DNA of 64,000 bases from CAVXXB01 sp963765585 (lineage in GTDB: Bacteria; Calditrichota; Calditrichia; JAJRVZ01): NCBI GenBank assembly GCA_963765585.1, contig CAVXXB010000014.1, forward strand, positions 186,001 through 250,000, read 5' to 3'. The position numbers were made by a program, and so were the translations under genes. Positions 8,426 through 17,900 of this stretch are shown here, piece by piece (position 1 is the first letter of the stretch; each line of letters opens with the position of its first letter). The notes below the pieces were generated by a model, which was not told where the DNA came from, made no database searches, and worked only from the letters and a program-made list of their open reading frames with translations.

Positions 8426-8549
8426 CGGGCGGACAGGAATCGAACCTGCCTAATCCGGACGGAAATCACTAAATCGTATAAAAAAATAAAACCCCTGAAT
8501 AAATATAATCCCCGGAATCGGATACTCTCACCAGATGAGCTACTCGCCC
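8426..8549 (-). tRNA. Interrupted tRNA-Arg-like gene (CCG anticodon) with about 52-base insert after the anticodon
   Basis: On the minus strand the 5' half reads acceptor GGGCGAG, a D arm (GCTC...GAGT), then TCCGA and TTCCGG, giving anticodon CCG. The 3' half gives CCGGA, a short variable loop, a T arm GCAGG-TTCGATT-CCTGT and CCGCCC. The two halves pair in the anticodon stem (TCCG/CGGA) and acceptor stem, with an unpaired A at position 6. About 52 bases (roughly 8460-8511) separate them at the 37/38 position. The insert extends the helix (CGGGGAT with ATTTCCG). It may be a pseudogene, an intron-like insert, or an insertion with local errors. Confidence 0.6.
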
Positions 8550-8794
8550 TAATTCAAATATCGGATTAAAAGCAACACTTCATTAGGAAAAATGAAGCTA
8601 ATGAACAACCTTCTGATGCAATGGTTGAAGAGATCGTCCGATACTGATATTCGCCCGGATAGTCGGAAACACGTGACCGTAGAGTCGAATATTTCGGGAA
8701 TATACTCTTAAAAGCACTAATAAAAGCACTAACTACGTGTTTGGCATGGATGTTGTAACTACAGATGGGAAACCAAACAAGAAGGAGTATTACT

Positions 8795-9217
8795 ATGAAG
8801 TATTCATTAATCATTTTTATTCTCATCTTATCTTTCTCCATGACTCTATACGGTCAGGAAAAAGTTCAGGAAAAGAAGCAAAGCAAAAATCAGGTTCAGG
8901 ACAAGAAAGAAATCCAAAGTAAAGAGCAGGTTCGCGTACAGGAAAACAAAGAATTGAAGGAGCAGACCAAGTTGCAGCAACAGGAACAAAAGTACATCGA
9001 TATGGATGGTGATGGTGTGAATGATGGGACTGCTAAAAATCTTGCCAAGGATGCCAACCCGAATGTTAAAAGCGATGTCGGTCATGGCGAAGGTGCCGGT
9101 GCGATGAAACGCCCGCGCGACCGCGATCAGGATGGCAAGATGCAGCCGGGAAGTGGTGCCGGACCTAAGGGCGAAACCCCGCGCACACAAAAAGGAGCAA
9201 GAAAAGGTCAGGATTGA
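8795..9217 (+). CDS. Secreted K/E/Q-rich protein with a DxDGDG calcium-type loop
   Basis: ATG 8795 follows a strong site (AAGGAG, 8782-8787) and is preferred over 8765. The product, 140 residues, has a signal peptide (KYSLIIFILILSFSMTLYGQ), a long Lys/Glu/Gln-rich stretch likely to be helical or coiled coil (about residues 22-65), then DMDGDGVNDG, a thrombospondin-type-3/dockerin-like calcium loop. A Gly/Pro/Arg-rich tail with DRDQDGKMQPG follows. It is probably periplasmic or surface exposed. A rho-independent terminator follows. Function unknown. Confidence 0.7.
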   Translation: MKYSLIIFILILSFSMTLYGQEKVQEKKQSKNQVQDKKEIQSKEQVRVQENKELKEQTKLQQQEQKYIDMDGDGVNDGTAKNLAKDANPNVKSDVGHGEGAGAMKRPRDRDQDGKMQPGSGAGPKGETPRTQKGARKGQD

Positions 9218-9243
9218 TTTCTGGGTGATAATAGTATGTAATG

Positions 9244-9270
9244 AAAAGCCCGGAAAAATCCGGGCTTTTT
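9244..9270 (+). terminator. Rho-independent terminator
   Basis: The stem AAAAGCCCGGA/TCCGGGCTTTT with a four-base loop and a trailing T-run lies 27 bases after the secreted-protein gene. Confidence 0.88.
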
Positions 9271-9392
9271 ATTTTCACTGAAACATTAATAATATGTAGT
9301 ATTACATTGTTACCGGCCGAGTCCCGGCGTGTATAAATTTTCATAGATCCCGGAAGAATAGACCGCCATTCAAAATACTATAATAATAATGT

Positions 9393-9428
9393 TTGCAAAA
9401 AACGAACGTTCGTGCTATATTTGCGATA
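9393..9428 (+). promoter_or_regulatory. TetR-gene promoter with embedded palindromic operator
   Basis: TTGCAA (9393-9398) and TATATT (9416-9421) are spaced by exactly 17 bases, a good sigma-70-type promoter. Between them is the perfect palindrome ACGAACGTTCGT (9402-9413), the usual kind of TetR operator, so autorepression is likely. The start point expected about 7 bases after the -10 box falls on the ATG at 9428, implying a leaderless or nearly leaderless mRNA. Confidence 0.7.
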
Positions 9429-10024
9429 TGATACGGGGAGATAATACAAAAAATACGATTCTTGATGCCGGGTTGGAGATGGCCAGTCTTCTGGGACTCG
9501 AAGCCGTTACCATCGGTAGTTTGGCTAAAGAGACCGGTATGTCAAAAAGCGGGCTGTTTGCCCATTTTAATTCCAAAGAAAATCTTCAGATTGAAATACT
9601 GAAACATGCCGAAGCAGATTTTACCGAGTATGTGATTATTCCTGCTATCCGGACACGAGCCGGCTTACCGAGAATTAATAAACTGGTTAAAAACTGGATC
9701 GAATGGGGCGAAAAACTCACTGGCGGTTGTATATTTGTCACAGCGGGTACCGAATTTACAGACCGTCCCGGCAAAGTACGTGACTATTTATTACTTCAAC
9801 AACAAAACTGGATTCACAGCCTGGGGCGTTTTGCGAAATCTGCGGTTAAAGCAGGCGATTTCTTACCGGACATCGATCCGGAACAATTTGCCTTTGAATT
9901 ATATTCATTGCTGCTGGGATTTCACCATTATCATCGATTGTTGAATGATCCGAAAACAAAAAGTCGTCAGAAAAAATCATTGGAAAATTTATTAGATAAA
10001 CAAATACGTGAAAACTATTCATAA
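9428..10024 (+). CDS. TetR/AcrR family transcriptional repressor
   Basis: An in-frame ATG at 9389 exists, but it lies upstream of the promoter elements at 9393-9421, so ATG 9428 (198 residues) is preferred. Residues about 10-55 are the TetR helix-turn-helix domain (ILDAGLEMASLLGLEAVTIGSLAKETGMSKSGLFAHF). The C-terminal half is the ligand-binding and dimer domain. It probably represses its own promoter through the palindrome at 9402-9413 and controls the alpha/beta hydrolase gene 59 bases downstream. Effector unknown. Confidence 0.9.
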   Translation: MIRGDNTKNTILDAGLEMASLLGLEAVTIGSLAKETGMSKSGLFAHFNSKENLQIEILKHAEADFTEYVIIPAIRTRAGLPRINKLVKNWIEWGEKLTGGCIFVTAGTEFTDRPGKVRDYLLLQQQNWIHSLGRFAKSAVKAGDFLPDIDPEQFAFELYSLLLGFHHYHRLLNDPKTKSRQKKSLENLLDKQIRENYS

Positions 10025-10083
10025 AAGATACATCGGTTCTAATAATCACTTAAAGAAATTTGTAATAAGAAAAAGGTTCACAG

Positions 10084-10989
10084 ATGTCAGATGTATATAC
10101 CAAAATTCAGAGTAAAAGCGCCGATGTGCGTATAAATATCTTTAAAAAGACAGCCACATATTTGATTACAAATATGTTGTGGCTGATCCATCCATCATTG
10201 GTCAAAAAATTTGTTCTGCGTGGATTCTTTGCGCCGCGATTTTATAAGGCCTCAGATGCAGAAAAAGATCTATTGCAGCAGGCCGGTTCTTTTCGTCTGA
10301 TGGTTAATGATGAGTACATTAGTTGTTGGCGCTGGGGTACTGGTCCCATGATTCTTTATGTACATGGCTGGAATGGCAGAGGTATCCAGTTCCTGCCCTT
10401 TATAAAAGAATCGCTGGCCAGGGGATATTCGGTGCTTACCTTTGACGGACCGGGTCATGGGGAATCCGATGGCGATACCTCCAGTTATTTTCAGATGACC
10501 GATGCGGTAAGAGCGGTTCTGGATCATTGCAAGGAGGATAATATTGTGGCTGTGACGGGACATTCATTTGGCGCCGCCGCAATAATCAATGCGCTGCATA
10601 AGGACAAAAATCAGATACCCGCAGTTCTGATTGCCCCGGCTCTGGGCATCAGGGAAATGCTGGATATGGCGTTTCAAATTCACGGTGTACCAAAAAATGT
10701 GTATACGCAATTAATCAGCGAGTACGAAACCCGGTTTGGTTACGATTTGATAAAAGACAATCCAAAAGAACTTCTGAATAAGTTTGATCTGCAGGCATTA
10801 ATTGTTCATGACAGGCAGGACAGGGTGACGCCATTCAGTGAATCCGAAACGGCTGCCGGACAATTTGCCGGTATTAATCTTTTTGTGACAAACGGGCTAG
10901 GGCATAAGCGGGTATTAAGTGCTCCTGAGGTGATCAATGAGATGTTTAATTATATTGGTTCGCCTGTTGGGGAAACAGCCGTGGTCTGA
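10084..10989 (+). CDS. Alpha/beta hydrolase
   Basis: A 301-residue serine hydrolase. YVHGWNGRG is the oxyanion-hole strand, GHSFGAAA carries the nucleophilic Ser, VHDRQDRVTPF carries the acid (Asp), and GLGHKR the catalytic His. The N-terminal 60 residues are basic and hydrophobic. The substrate cannot be told from sequence. It lies directly behind the TetR gene in the same direction, so it is likely the regulated target, as in many stress or lipid-responsive TetR-hydrolase pairs. Confidence 0.85.
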   Translation: MSDVYTKIQSKSADVRINIFKKTATYLITNMLWLIHPSLVKKFVLRGFFAPRFYKASDAEKDLLQQAGSFRLMVNDEYISCWRWGTGPMILYVHGWNGRGIQFLPFIKESLARGYSVLTFDGPGHGESDGDTSSYFQMTDAVRAVLDHCKEDNIVAVTGHSFGAAAIINALHKDKNQIPAVLIAPALGIREMLDMAFQIHGVPKNVYTQLISEYETRFGYDLIKDNPKELLNKFDLQALIVHDRQDRVTPFSESETAAGQFAGINLFVTNGLGHKRVLSAPEVINEMFNYIGSPVGETAVV

Positions 10990-11090
10990 AGGGCGAGCGA
11001 ATCAATCTTAGCAGATGTCTCAGGCAGCTATCGGTTAAAAGTATAATGCTGTTTATAAATATATCTTTGTCATTTCTTCAGTGATATAAA

Positions 11091-11951
11091 CTAAAACAGA
11101 AAAGTCGCTTTTAGCAGTGGAGCTAATAAAAAGTCCTCAGTGCTTTCAAGCGGACGTACTCCAGCCAAATCCCAGGTATTGTTTTCACCTCTGAACCGTA
11201 CACCGATACTTATCAATCCGTTAAAGCCTCCTTCTGTTCCTGAACTGGAATTTGTATACTCAGCGATCAGAGCGATTTTCTGTGATACATCCAGCCGGTA
11301 CCCTGCCATATAAAACCATTCCCATTTATCCTTATCCGCATCCTCCCGTTCCAGGGAGTTAGCGGTGGCAATTCCCAGATGCAATCCATCCGGACCATCA
11401 CCAATACTGAAAACGGTACCGATCGTGATTACACTGGGTTTTGGGGTATAGGTTATCCAGCCAGCAGCCTTAAACGTATTTTCATTTACATATTTTTGTT
11501 TTACACCAAAGGTGAGCGTTTCCAAAAAATCTGAATAGATGGGAAATAGTGTGAAAGCACCGATATGAGTGCTGTTTGAAGGCGCATAACTATAGTTTAA
11601 AAAGACTAATTCATAACTTGAAAAATAGCTTTGCCCTTGTTCCATTGTATAGGCAGTGGGCATGATCAGCAATTCATGGTCGCCCACCTGATATCCGCGC
11701 CTCCCTGGTACCATATCTGCTTCAACTTGTACTTCAATATCCTCGGTCTTTTCAATCTGGTTTTTGTCAATTTCCATTTCGATGCCGCCAGTTGTTCTGA
11801 AACGAATCATCTGTGAGTCTTCTTCAATTATCCGGCCAATCAATTGTGAACCATCCTTTAACGTGATCTTTTTTTGATCGCGGAGTTCATCCTGAGCAGA
11901 AGCAATGTTAATAAGAGAAATGATTAAAAATAAGAAAGTAAATATTTTCAT
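11091..11951 (-). CDS. Putative outer-membrane beta-barrel protein
   Basis: The 286-residue product has a signal peptide (MKIFTFLFLIISLINIASAQ), a short beta-rich region (ITLKDGSQLIGRIIEEDSQMIRFRT), and then alternating strands typical of a small barrel, ending in the aromatic ATFLF signal. GGAGGTT upstream of the start is a strong ribosome binding site. Related proteins are annotated only as hypothetical outer-membrane proteins, as far as I know. Confidence 0.65.
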   Translation of the reverse strand: MKIFTFLFLIISLINIASAQDELRDQKKITLKDGSQLIGRIIEEDSQMIRFRTTGGIEMEIDKNQIEKTEDIEVQVEADMVPGRRGYQVGDHELLIMPTAYTMEQGQSYFSSYELVFLNYSYAPSNSTHIGAFTLFPIYSDFLETLTFGVKQKYVNENTFKAAGWITYTPKPSVITIGTVFSIGDGPDGLHLGIATANSLEREDADKDKWEWFYMAGYRLDVSQKIALIAEYTNSSSGTEGGFNGLISIGVRFRGENNTWDLAGVRPLESTEDFLLAPLLKATFLF

Positions 11952-12503
11952 GCCGAACCTCCATTTGTTTGGAGACGCAATTCAAATAAGATATTTGTAA
12001 AGAGTCTGGAATAATATACGTATAAATCGATGAAAAAGGTTACAAAAACATGAAAAGGAAAAAGAAAAAAGACAAAAGAAAAATAATGTAGAATGTATGT
12101 CATCCTGAAAGGACCGTTTACACGTTTTACAAATGTCATCCCCTCAGGATCCTCCCGTTATGGTGTGCACAAAATTCCGGGAAGATCTCTTCGAGATGAC
12201 ACGGTGATGTCTGGTTGTCAGCTTGAACAGAACTTTTACCAATGTTGGAATTGGATTACATATAATCAGCTAAAGTTAAACCGCAAAGGTGCAAAGTAGT
12301 AGCAAAGATCGCAATGATTTTTATTTTTTTCTTTGCGTTCTCTGAGCTTTTTTCGCGACCTTTGCGGTTTTAGTACAACATGACCGTGTAGTACGATTTC
12401 AAATATTACCAACACCTTGGTCCAAAATATCTGGAATTGTTACCCCCTCCTGCCTATATTCAAAATAAAAATATGAGTTATATATAATATCGGGAGAAAG
12501 TAA
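11952..12503. repeat. Gene-free stretch with a palindromic repeat and a CGCAAAGG inverted-repeat element
   Basis: No gene. One full copy of the interspersed palindromic repeat spans 12134-12201 (TGTCATCC...GATGACA with central GTGCACAAAA); half a copy lies at 12098-12115. A separate 93-bp block, 12278-12370, has perfect 13-bp inverted ends (AAACCGCAAAGGT and ACCTTTGCGGTTT) with periodic GCAAAG phrases inside. It looks like a second MITE-like family, though no target duplication is visible. The last 60 bases should hold the promoter of the ACT-domain gene. Confidence 0.65.
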
Positions 12504-13037
12504 ATGGATTCAAATCTTGTAGTCACCATTACCGGGCCGGATAAGATCGGATTGGTCGAACGGGTAAGTAAACTGGTGGTTGAATGTGAGGGTAATATCG
12601 CCGCCAGCAGAATGGCACGACTGGGTGGAGAATTTGCCATGCTCATGTATATAAACATTACAGAAGAACATACACCAAAGTTAAAAAACGAACTGGAAAC
12701 ACTCACTGAAGAAGGGTATAAACTAACCACAACTGCGACCGGTCAGGACGATCCCAATAAATATGCCGGATGGATGCCCTACCAGATTGAGGTCGATGGT
12801 GCCGATCATGAGGGAATTATTCATCAGATTGCCAGATATTTTGCCGAGAATAAATTTAATATAGAAAATATGGATACAAATATGGTCAAGGCTCCGGTCA
12901 GTGGCATTCCGCTATTCCAGATGTGTGCTGTCGTGCTTCTGCCTCCGAATAATATTGACAAAAACTGGCAAAAAGCACTCAAGGCGGTTGGTGATGACCA
13001 AAATGTGGAAATATCAATAAAACCATATAAAGGATAA
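12504..13037 (+). CDS. GcvR-like double ACT-domain regulatory protein
   Basis: The 177-residue product consists of two ACT domains. The first (LVVTITGPDKIGLVERVSKLVVECEGNI) and the second (YQIEVDGADHEGIIHQIARYFAENKFNIENMDT) each carry the typical G-I/L-V signature. This layout is that of GcvR-type proteins, which in enterobacteria modulate the glycine-cleavage regulator GcvA. A GcvA partner is not present here. GGAGAAAG precedes the ATG. It is followed 14 bases later by a secreted glycosidase, probably without functional link. Confidence 0.85.
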   Translation: MDSNLVVTITGPDKIGLVERVSKLVVECEGNIAASRMARLGGEFAMLMYINITEEHTPKLKNELETLTEEGYKLTTTATGQDDPNKYAGWMPYQIEVDGADHEGIIHQIARYFAENKFNIENMDTNMVKAPVSGIPLFQMCAVVLLPPNNIDKNWQKALKAVGDDQNVEISIKPYKG

Positions 13038-13051
13038 AGGAAATTCGAATT

Positions 13052-13639
13052 GTGACTAAAAGACTGATACTGATAATATATATTTTACTGTATGCAGTTG
13101 TCTCGGCTCAGGAGCCCATTTCCATACATCAGCTGGAATACCAGGCACACCGCCATCTGGCCAAGCAGCCATCATTTTATGATCTGTCCGGTGCAGATAT
13201 TATTCCTCTGGACGAGGCTAGGACCACCACGCTGAGTGCGGATGTGTTTGGCTACCTGCCTGACTGGGAATATTCCGGTGCCCGGCAATATTTGCAATAT
13301 GATTTGCTTTCACATCTGGCGGCGTTCGATTTTACCGTCTCCGCGGAAGGTGCCATTTCATATCCGGGCTATTGGCCCTGGACCGATGTCATCAATGAGG
13401 CCCATAAGAATGGCGTAAAGGTCATCATGACCGCCGTGAACTTTGACAAGGATCAAATCCGGAATTTATTGACCAATACTGCGGCCAAAACCAACTTTTT
13501 TACAAATACCCGCGATATTCTTAATACCTATAATCTTGATGGCGTCAATATTGACTTCGAAGGGCTGTATACAGATGATCGCGGCAGTCTGCTTAACGGC
13601 TTTATGCAGGACCTGACGACGTATATACATCTCAGGTAA
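13052..13639 (+). CDS. Secreted GH18 glycosidase, N-terminal fragment with catalytic motif
   Basis: A GTG start with AAGGAA upstream. A signal peptide (RLILIIYILLYAVVSAQ) precedes a glycoside hydrolase family 18 barrel. VFGYLPDW is the first barrel strand and LDGVNIDFEG carries the DxxxDxE catalytic motif with Glu as proton donor. Such enzymes cleave chitin or peptidoglycan-like beta-1,4-GlcNAc polymers. The frame stops at 13639 after TYIHLR. Shifting one base there continues as SQVIGAEVSFAGPAVNWGGW in the next fragment, so a single indel near 13632 has split a 480-residue gene. Confidence 0.82.
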   Translation: MTKRLILIIYILLYAVVSAQEPISIHQLEYQAHRHLAKQPSFYDLSGADIIPLDEARTTTLSADVFGYLPDWEYSGARQYLQYDLLSHLAAFDFTVSAEGAISYPGYWPWTDVINEAHKNGVKVIMTAVNFDKDQIRNLLTNTAAKTNFFTNTRDILNTYNLDGVNIDFEGLYTDDRGSLLNGFMQDLTTYIHLR

Positions 13640-13650
13640 TTGGTGCAGAG

Positions 13651-14508
13651 GTGTCCTTTGCCGGGCCGGCAGTAAACTGGGGCGGCTGGGATTTATGGAA
13701 TTTAGCCCAGTCATGTGATTATATATTTATTATGGGGTATGCGTTTTATGGCAGCTGGAGCAGCACCAGCGGACCAAATTCTCCGCTCACGGGAGGTACA
13801 TATAATATAACCAACACTGTAGACACGCAGTACGGCCAGGTGACCAAACTTACGCCGCAAAAATTAATTCTGGGCGTTCCTTACTACGGTAGCCGCTGGA
13901 AAACAAATGACAACAGCGCATATTCTTCTGTCATTGAATATATTAATCATCCGCGATTTTCCTCTGCTTTTCCCGAAAGTCAAACAGCCGGATTGCTTTG
14001 GAATGATAAGAGTAATACACCCTGGTATACCTATCAGGAAACGACGGACTGGTTTCAGGTTTGGTTTGATACAGATGAAAGTCTGGCATTAAAATATGAT
14101 CTTGCGGATGACCGGGGGTATCGCGGTGTCGGTATGTGGGCGCTGGGTTACGACGGCAGTCGTCCGGAATTGTGGGATGAATTACGCCGGCGCTATTCAG
14201 TCACCGCAATTGAGGAAAAAGATAGCGGTAAATCACTTGTTCCGGAGACGACCCGGCTGTTTCAAAATTATCCCAATCCATTTAATCCGGAAACAGTTAT
14301 CAGTTGGCAGTTGGCAGTTGGCAGTCATGTGGAGTTGTCGGTCTACAATCTACTTGGGGAAAAAGTAGCTATTTTAATCTCTGAGGAGATGAGTCCCGGA
14401 AGTCACAGTTACACATTTAACGCAAAAAATCTGACAAGTGGGGTTTATTATTACCAGCTGCTGACGGATGACCTTAGCAGGGTGATGAAAATGATTTTGT
14501 TGCAATAG
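13651..14508 (+). CDS. GH18 glycosidase, C-terminal fragment with T9SS-type sorting tail
   Basis: This is the continuation of the gene at 13052; the ATG-like start is an artefact of the frame break. It holds the second half of the barrel (SCDYIFIMGYAFYG and KLILGVPYYGSRW are strands 6-7, and GVGMWALGYDG strand 8). An 80-residue Por-secretion-type tail follows (RLFQNYPNPFNPETVISW...YNLLGEKV...SGVYYYQLLT...KMILLQ), indicating export and cell-surface attachment or release by a type IX-like route. The stretch CAGTTGGCAGTTGGCAGT encodes part of the tail and resembles the intergenic periodic repeats. Confidence 0.82.
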   Translation: MSFAGPAVNWGGWDLWNLAQSCDYIFIMGYAFYGSWSSTSGPNSPLTGGTYNITNTVDTQYGQVTKLTPQKLILGVPYYGSRWKTNDNSAYSSVIEYINHPRFSSAFPESQTAGLLWNDKSNTPWYTYQETTDWFQVWFDTDESLALKYDLADDRGYRGVGMWALGYDGSRPELWDELRRRYSVTAIEEKDSGKSLVPETTRLFQNYPNPFNPETVISWQLAVGSHVELSVYNLLGEKVAILISEEMSPGSHSYTFNAKNLTSGVYYYQLLTDDLSRVMKMILLQ

Positions 14509-14973
14509 ATTCATATGATACGAACATAAAAAAATAGAACACGGATGACACGGATTACGCAGATTAACACGGATAAAAAATACTGAAATAAAAATGCGTG
14601 AAAATCAGAATCACTTGTGAAAAATGCAAATTTCCAGTTCCTAATTCCAAATCTCTAATTACCAGAATCCAGCATCAAGTATTTATCCTGTCAAAAAGAA
14701 AGCTTAAGAATCTCTTCCGCTCTCAAAATACAGCACCATTCGTCCACTCGCGGCTCTGCTCAACAAATATCTTGCAATTTCGCTTCATGATAATTACTTT
14801 TCTTTTAGTATTGAAATTTTCGCATCAAGATACGTCTACACGTTAAATCCAGGGGGACCATGCATAATTGAAGTTTCTCCTGCGATTATATAAATAAGTG
14901 TTAATGTCGATTTTGACATATTAGTAAATAGTACTTCCTGACACATAAATATTAAAAAGACAGAAATCAGCAT
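14509..14973. repeat. Gene-free stretch with CACGGAT periodic repeats
   Basis: No convincing gene. Bases about 14537-14578 repeat the phrase AACACGGATGACACGGATTA. The rest includes low-complexity phrases such as CCTAATTCCAAATCTCTAAT (about 14640-14659) and an AT-rich segment before 14974 that should contain the ATPase promoter. Confidence 0.5.
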
Positions 14974-17900
14974 ATGCATCCTGCAGCTATCGTGGTTCTT
15001 GCACTCGTTGTACTTTATATTGTTGCACAGCTAATTAAATCACCTAAGAAAGATGATGAAGAATCTGATCCTTCTTCGTTACCTCCGGGTGGTACCGATC
15101 TCTACGCACTCGCCAATGAATTGAATCCATTTTTTTATTCAGCGGCACATCCCCGGGATTTATTGGAAGATGCCGTGTTTAAACGGGGCGTAAAGATGCT
15201 CAGGCGATCCGAATATTCCATTGATGATTTGCTGAAATACGGTACCGGAAATAATGAAATTATTGCTGTACTGGCCATGGAAGCGCTGGGTGATAAAGAG
15301 GAGGCGAATAGTGATTGTCTGGATCAGCTGATGTCCTGCATGCCCCTGATGTATGTCTGGCCACTATATTTTGCCCTCCAATCCATCGATCGGATTACCC
15401 ATGATCCGGTCATTGGCAGAGTGTTGGTCCATGCGCCCTACTGGTGGGCGGATAATTTATTGGTGATTCAGTTTCTTGATGAATTTATCAAACACCGGCT
15501 CAGCTCAGGTGAGCGCCCGGGATTCGGTGATGCATTAAAGAATTTAGACCAGGATCAGGCTCCGAATATCCGCCAGGTCATAAAAGCATTGGACGCAGCG
15601 AGTATCAAACCACTACTGGATGAATTTGAAGCGTATGAGGCATTGTTACTTGACCGGGAATTTTTAAATGGAATCGGTAAGGTGCTTGATAGTACTTCTG
15701 AAGAAACAGATATCATCAAACACCCGGGGTTGGATACAGCTGTAAATTTAATAAACGAAAGCCTCTTTAAAGATCCGGTCCAGTCAGCCTTACTCGTCGG
15801 GGAGCCCGGGACGGGCAAAACAACAATTCTCAAATGGTATAGCCGAGAATTATCAGATATGGGTTGGTCTGTATTTGAGGCTGGGGCTACTGAAATAATC
15901 GCCGGCCAAATCTATATTGGGCAACTTGAAGGCCGAATAAAGGAACTTGTTCAAAATCTGGATGCAAAAAAGAAAGTAATCTGGTTTATTCCTGAAATTC
16001 ATGAGCTCTATCATTCGGGCCGTTCAAAATATAGTCCCACCGGTATTCTCAACATGTTAATTCCTTTTATAGAAAAAGGTATAATTCGCGTGGTTGGTGA
16101 AACGACACCTGCCGGATTCCAGAATATGGTGAGCCAGAATGTTCGTATTCAAAATATTTTTAAAGCGTTTAAAGTTGATGCCCTCGAGGATGATGCAACG
16201 CTCGATCTGGCTAAAAACTGGGTTGAGGATAATAAGTCCATCGAAATGGCGACAAAAACCACACTCCAGGAAGCATATCAACTATGCAAGCAATACATGG
16301 CCGATACACATGCACCGGGGAATCTACTGGGATTTTTAAAACAGGCACAACGGAATCTTGAGATTCAGGATGGTGCTAAGGTAAAAATTTCTATCGATGA
16401 TTTACTGGTCGTATTGTCTGCTATCACCGGTTTACCCCTTTCGATTTTAGATGAACGCAAAGGATTAAACCTGGATGAGTTAAGATCTTTATTCAACAGG
16501 AGGGTTTTGGGACAGAATGAAGCAGTCGAATGCCTGGTGGAGCGCCTGGCAATGATCAAGTCCGGATTGACTGACCCGGACCGGCCACTTGGTGTTTTTC
16601 TGTTTGCAGGTCCCACCGGAACAGGAAAAACGGAGATCGCCAAAACGTTGACTGAATTTTTGTTTGGATCACCGGATCGAATGATCCGCCTCGATATGAG
16701 TGAATTTAAAACTCCCGAATCACTTGACCGCATTCTGGGAACCGATAGTGAGGGTCTTACCGCAAGCGGTCTGACTGCTGCTATTCGTAAACAGCCCTTT
16801 TCAGTAATACTGCTGGATGAATTTGAGAAATCTCACATGAATGTCTGGGATGTGTTTTTACAGGTTTTTGATGATGGCCGTCTGACAGACCCCTCCGGCA
16901 GAACAGCCGACTTCAGACACTCCATTATTATTCTTACATCCAATCTGGGCAGTATGATCCAGACAGGAGAAGGACTGGGTTTTACACCACAAGAAACCAG
17001 TTTCTCTCTTTCCGGAGTAACACAGGCAATATCAAGCACTTTTCGTCCCGAGTTTATCAACCGTCTCGACCGGGTAATTGTTTTCCGGCCTCTAAGTCGT
17101 GCCGTAATGCGTGATATTCTGTTTCAGGAACTGGATAAAGTCACCCAACGGCGTGGACTGCGCAGCAGAAACTGGGCAATTGAGTGGGAACAGTCGGCGA
17201 TCGAGTTTCTGCTGGACAAGGGTTTTACAGTGGATCTGGGCGCCCGGCCACTGAAAAGAGCTATTGATCAATATTTGCTATCCCCACTGGCATTAACCAT
17301 GGTGAATCATCAACTGCCGGAAGGTGACCAGTTCCTGTTTGTCAGAAGCAGTAAAGATGCAATAAAGGTTGAGTTTATCGATCCCGATGCGGTGGATGAA
17401 GGTGATGATAGTTCTGAATCAGACATTGAAGTACCAAAAGACTTTAACCTGCACCAGATAATACTTGAACCGCATGGGTTGGCAGAAGAACTGAAAACCC
17501 TGTCCTCATTATATGAAAAACTTGCTGCTGATATGACTGAGACCAACTGGAATAATGAAAAAGAACAGTTGTTGTTAAAAGTATCGCAACAGGGTTTTTG
17601 GGATTCCGCGGATCGTTTTATTTTGCTGGGCGAAATTGAATTTATGGATCGTTTGGAAGCTGGAATGTCTACTGCTGGCTCACTTTTGTCACGGCTGGAT
17701 AAATCGGCCCAACAAAACCGTAAATTCTATTCCAAAAAATTACTGGCAAGACTGGCACAACAATTGTATTTATTGAAAAATGCATATCGCAATTATGTTG
17801 AAAAAATGCCGCATGATGCATTCCTGAAAGTGGAATCCATTAAATCGGATAATGCCTCTAGTGAGTTTGCTCAGCGCTTGAAAGATATGTACCTGTCCTG

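Noticed and set aside
8566..9190. Minus-strand open frames across the small secreted-protein gene
   Set aside because: They overlap a gene with signal peptide, strong ribosome binding site and terminator on the plus strand; their products show no domain logic.
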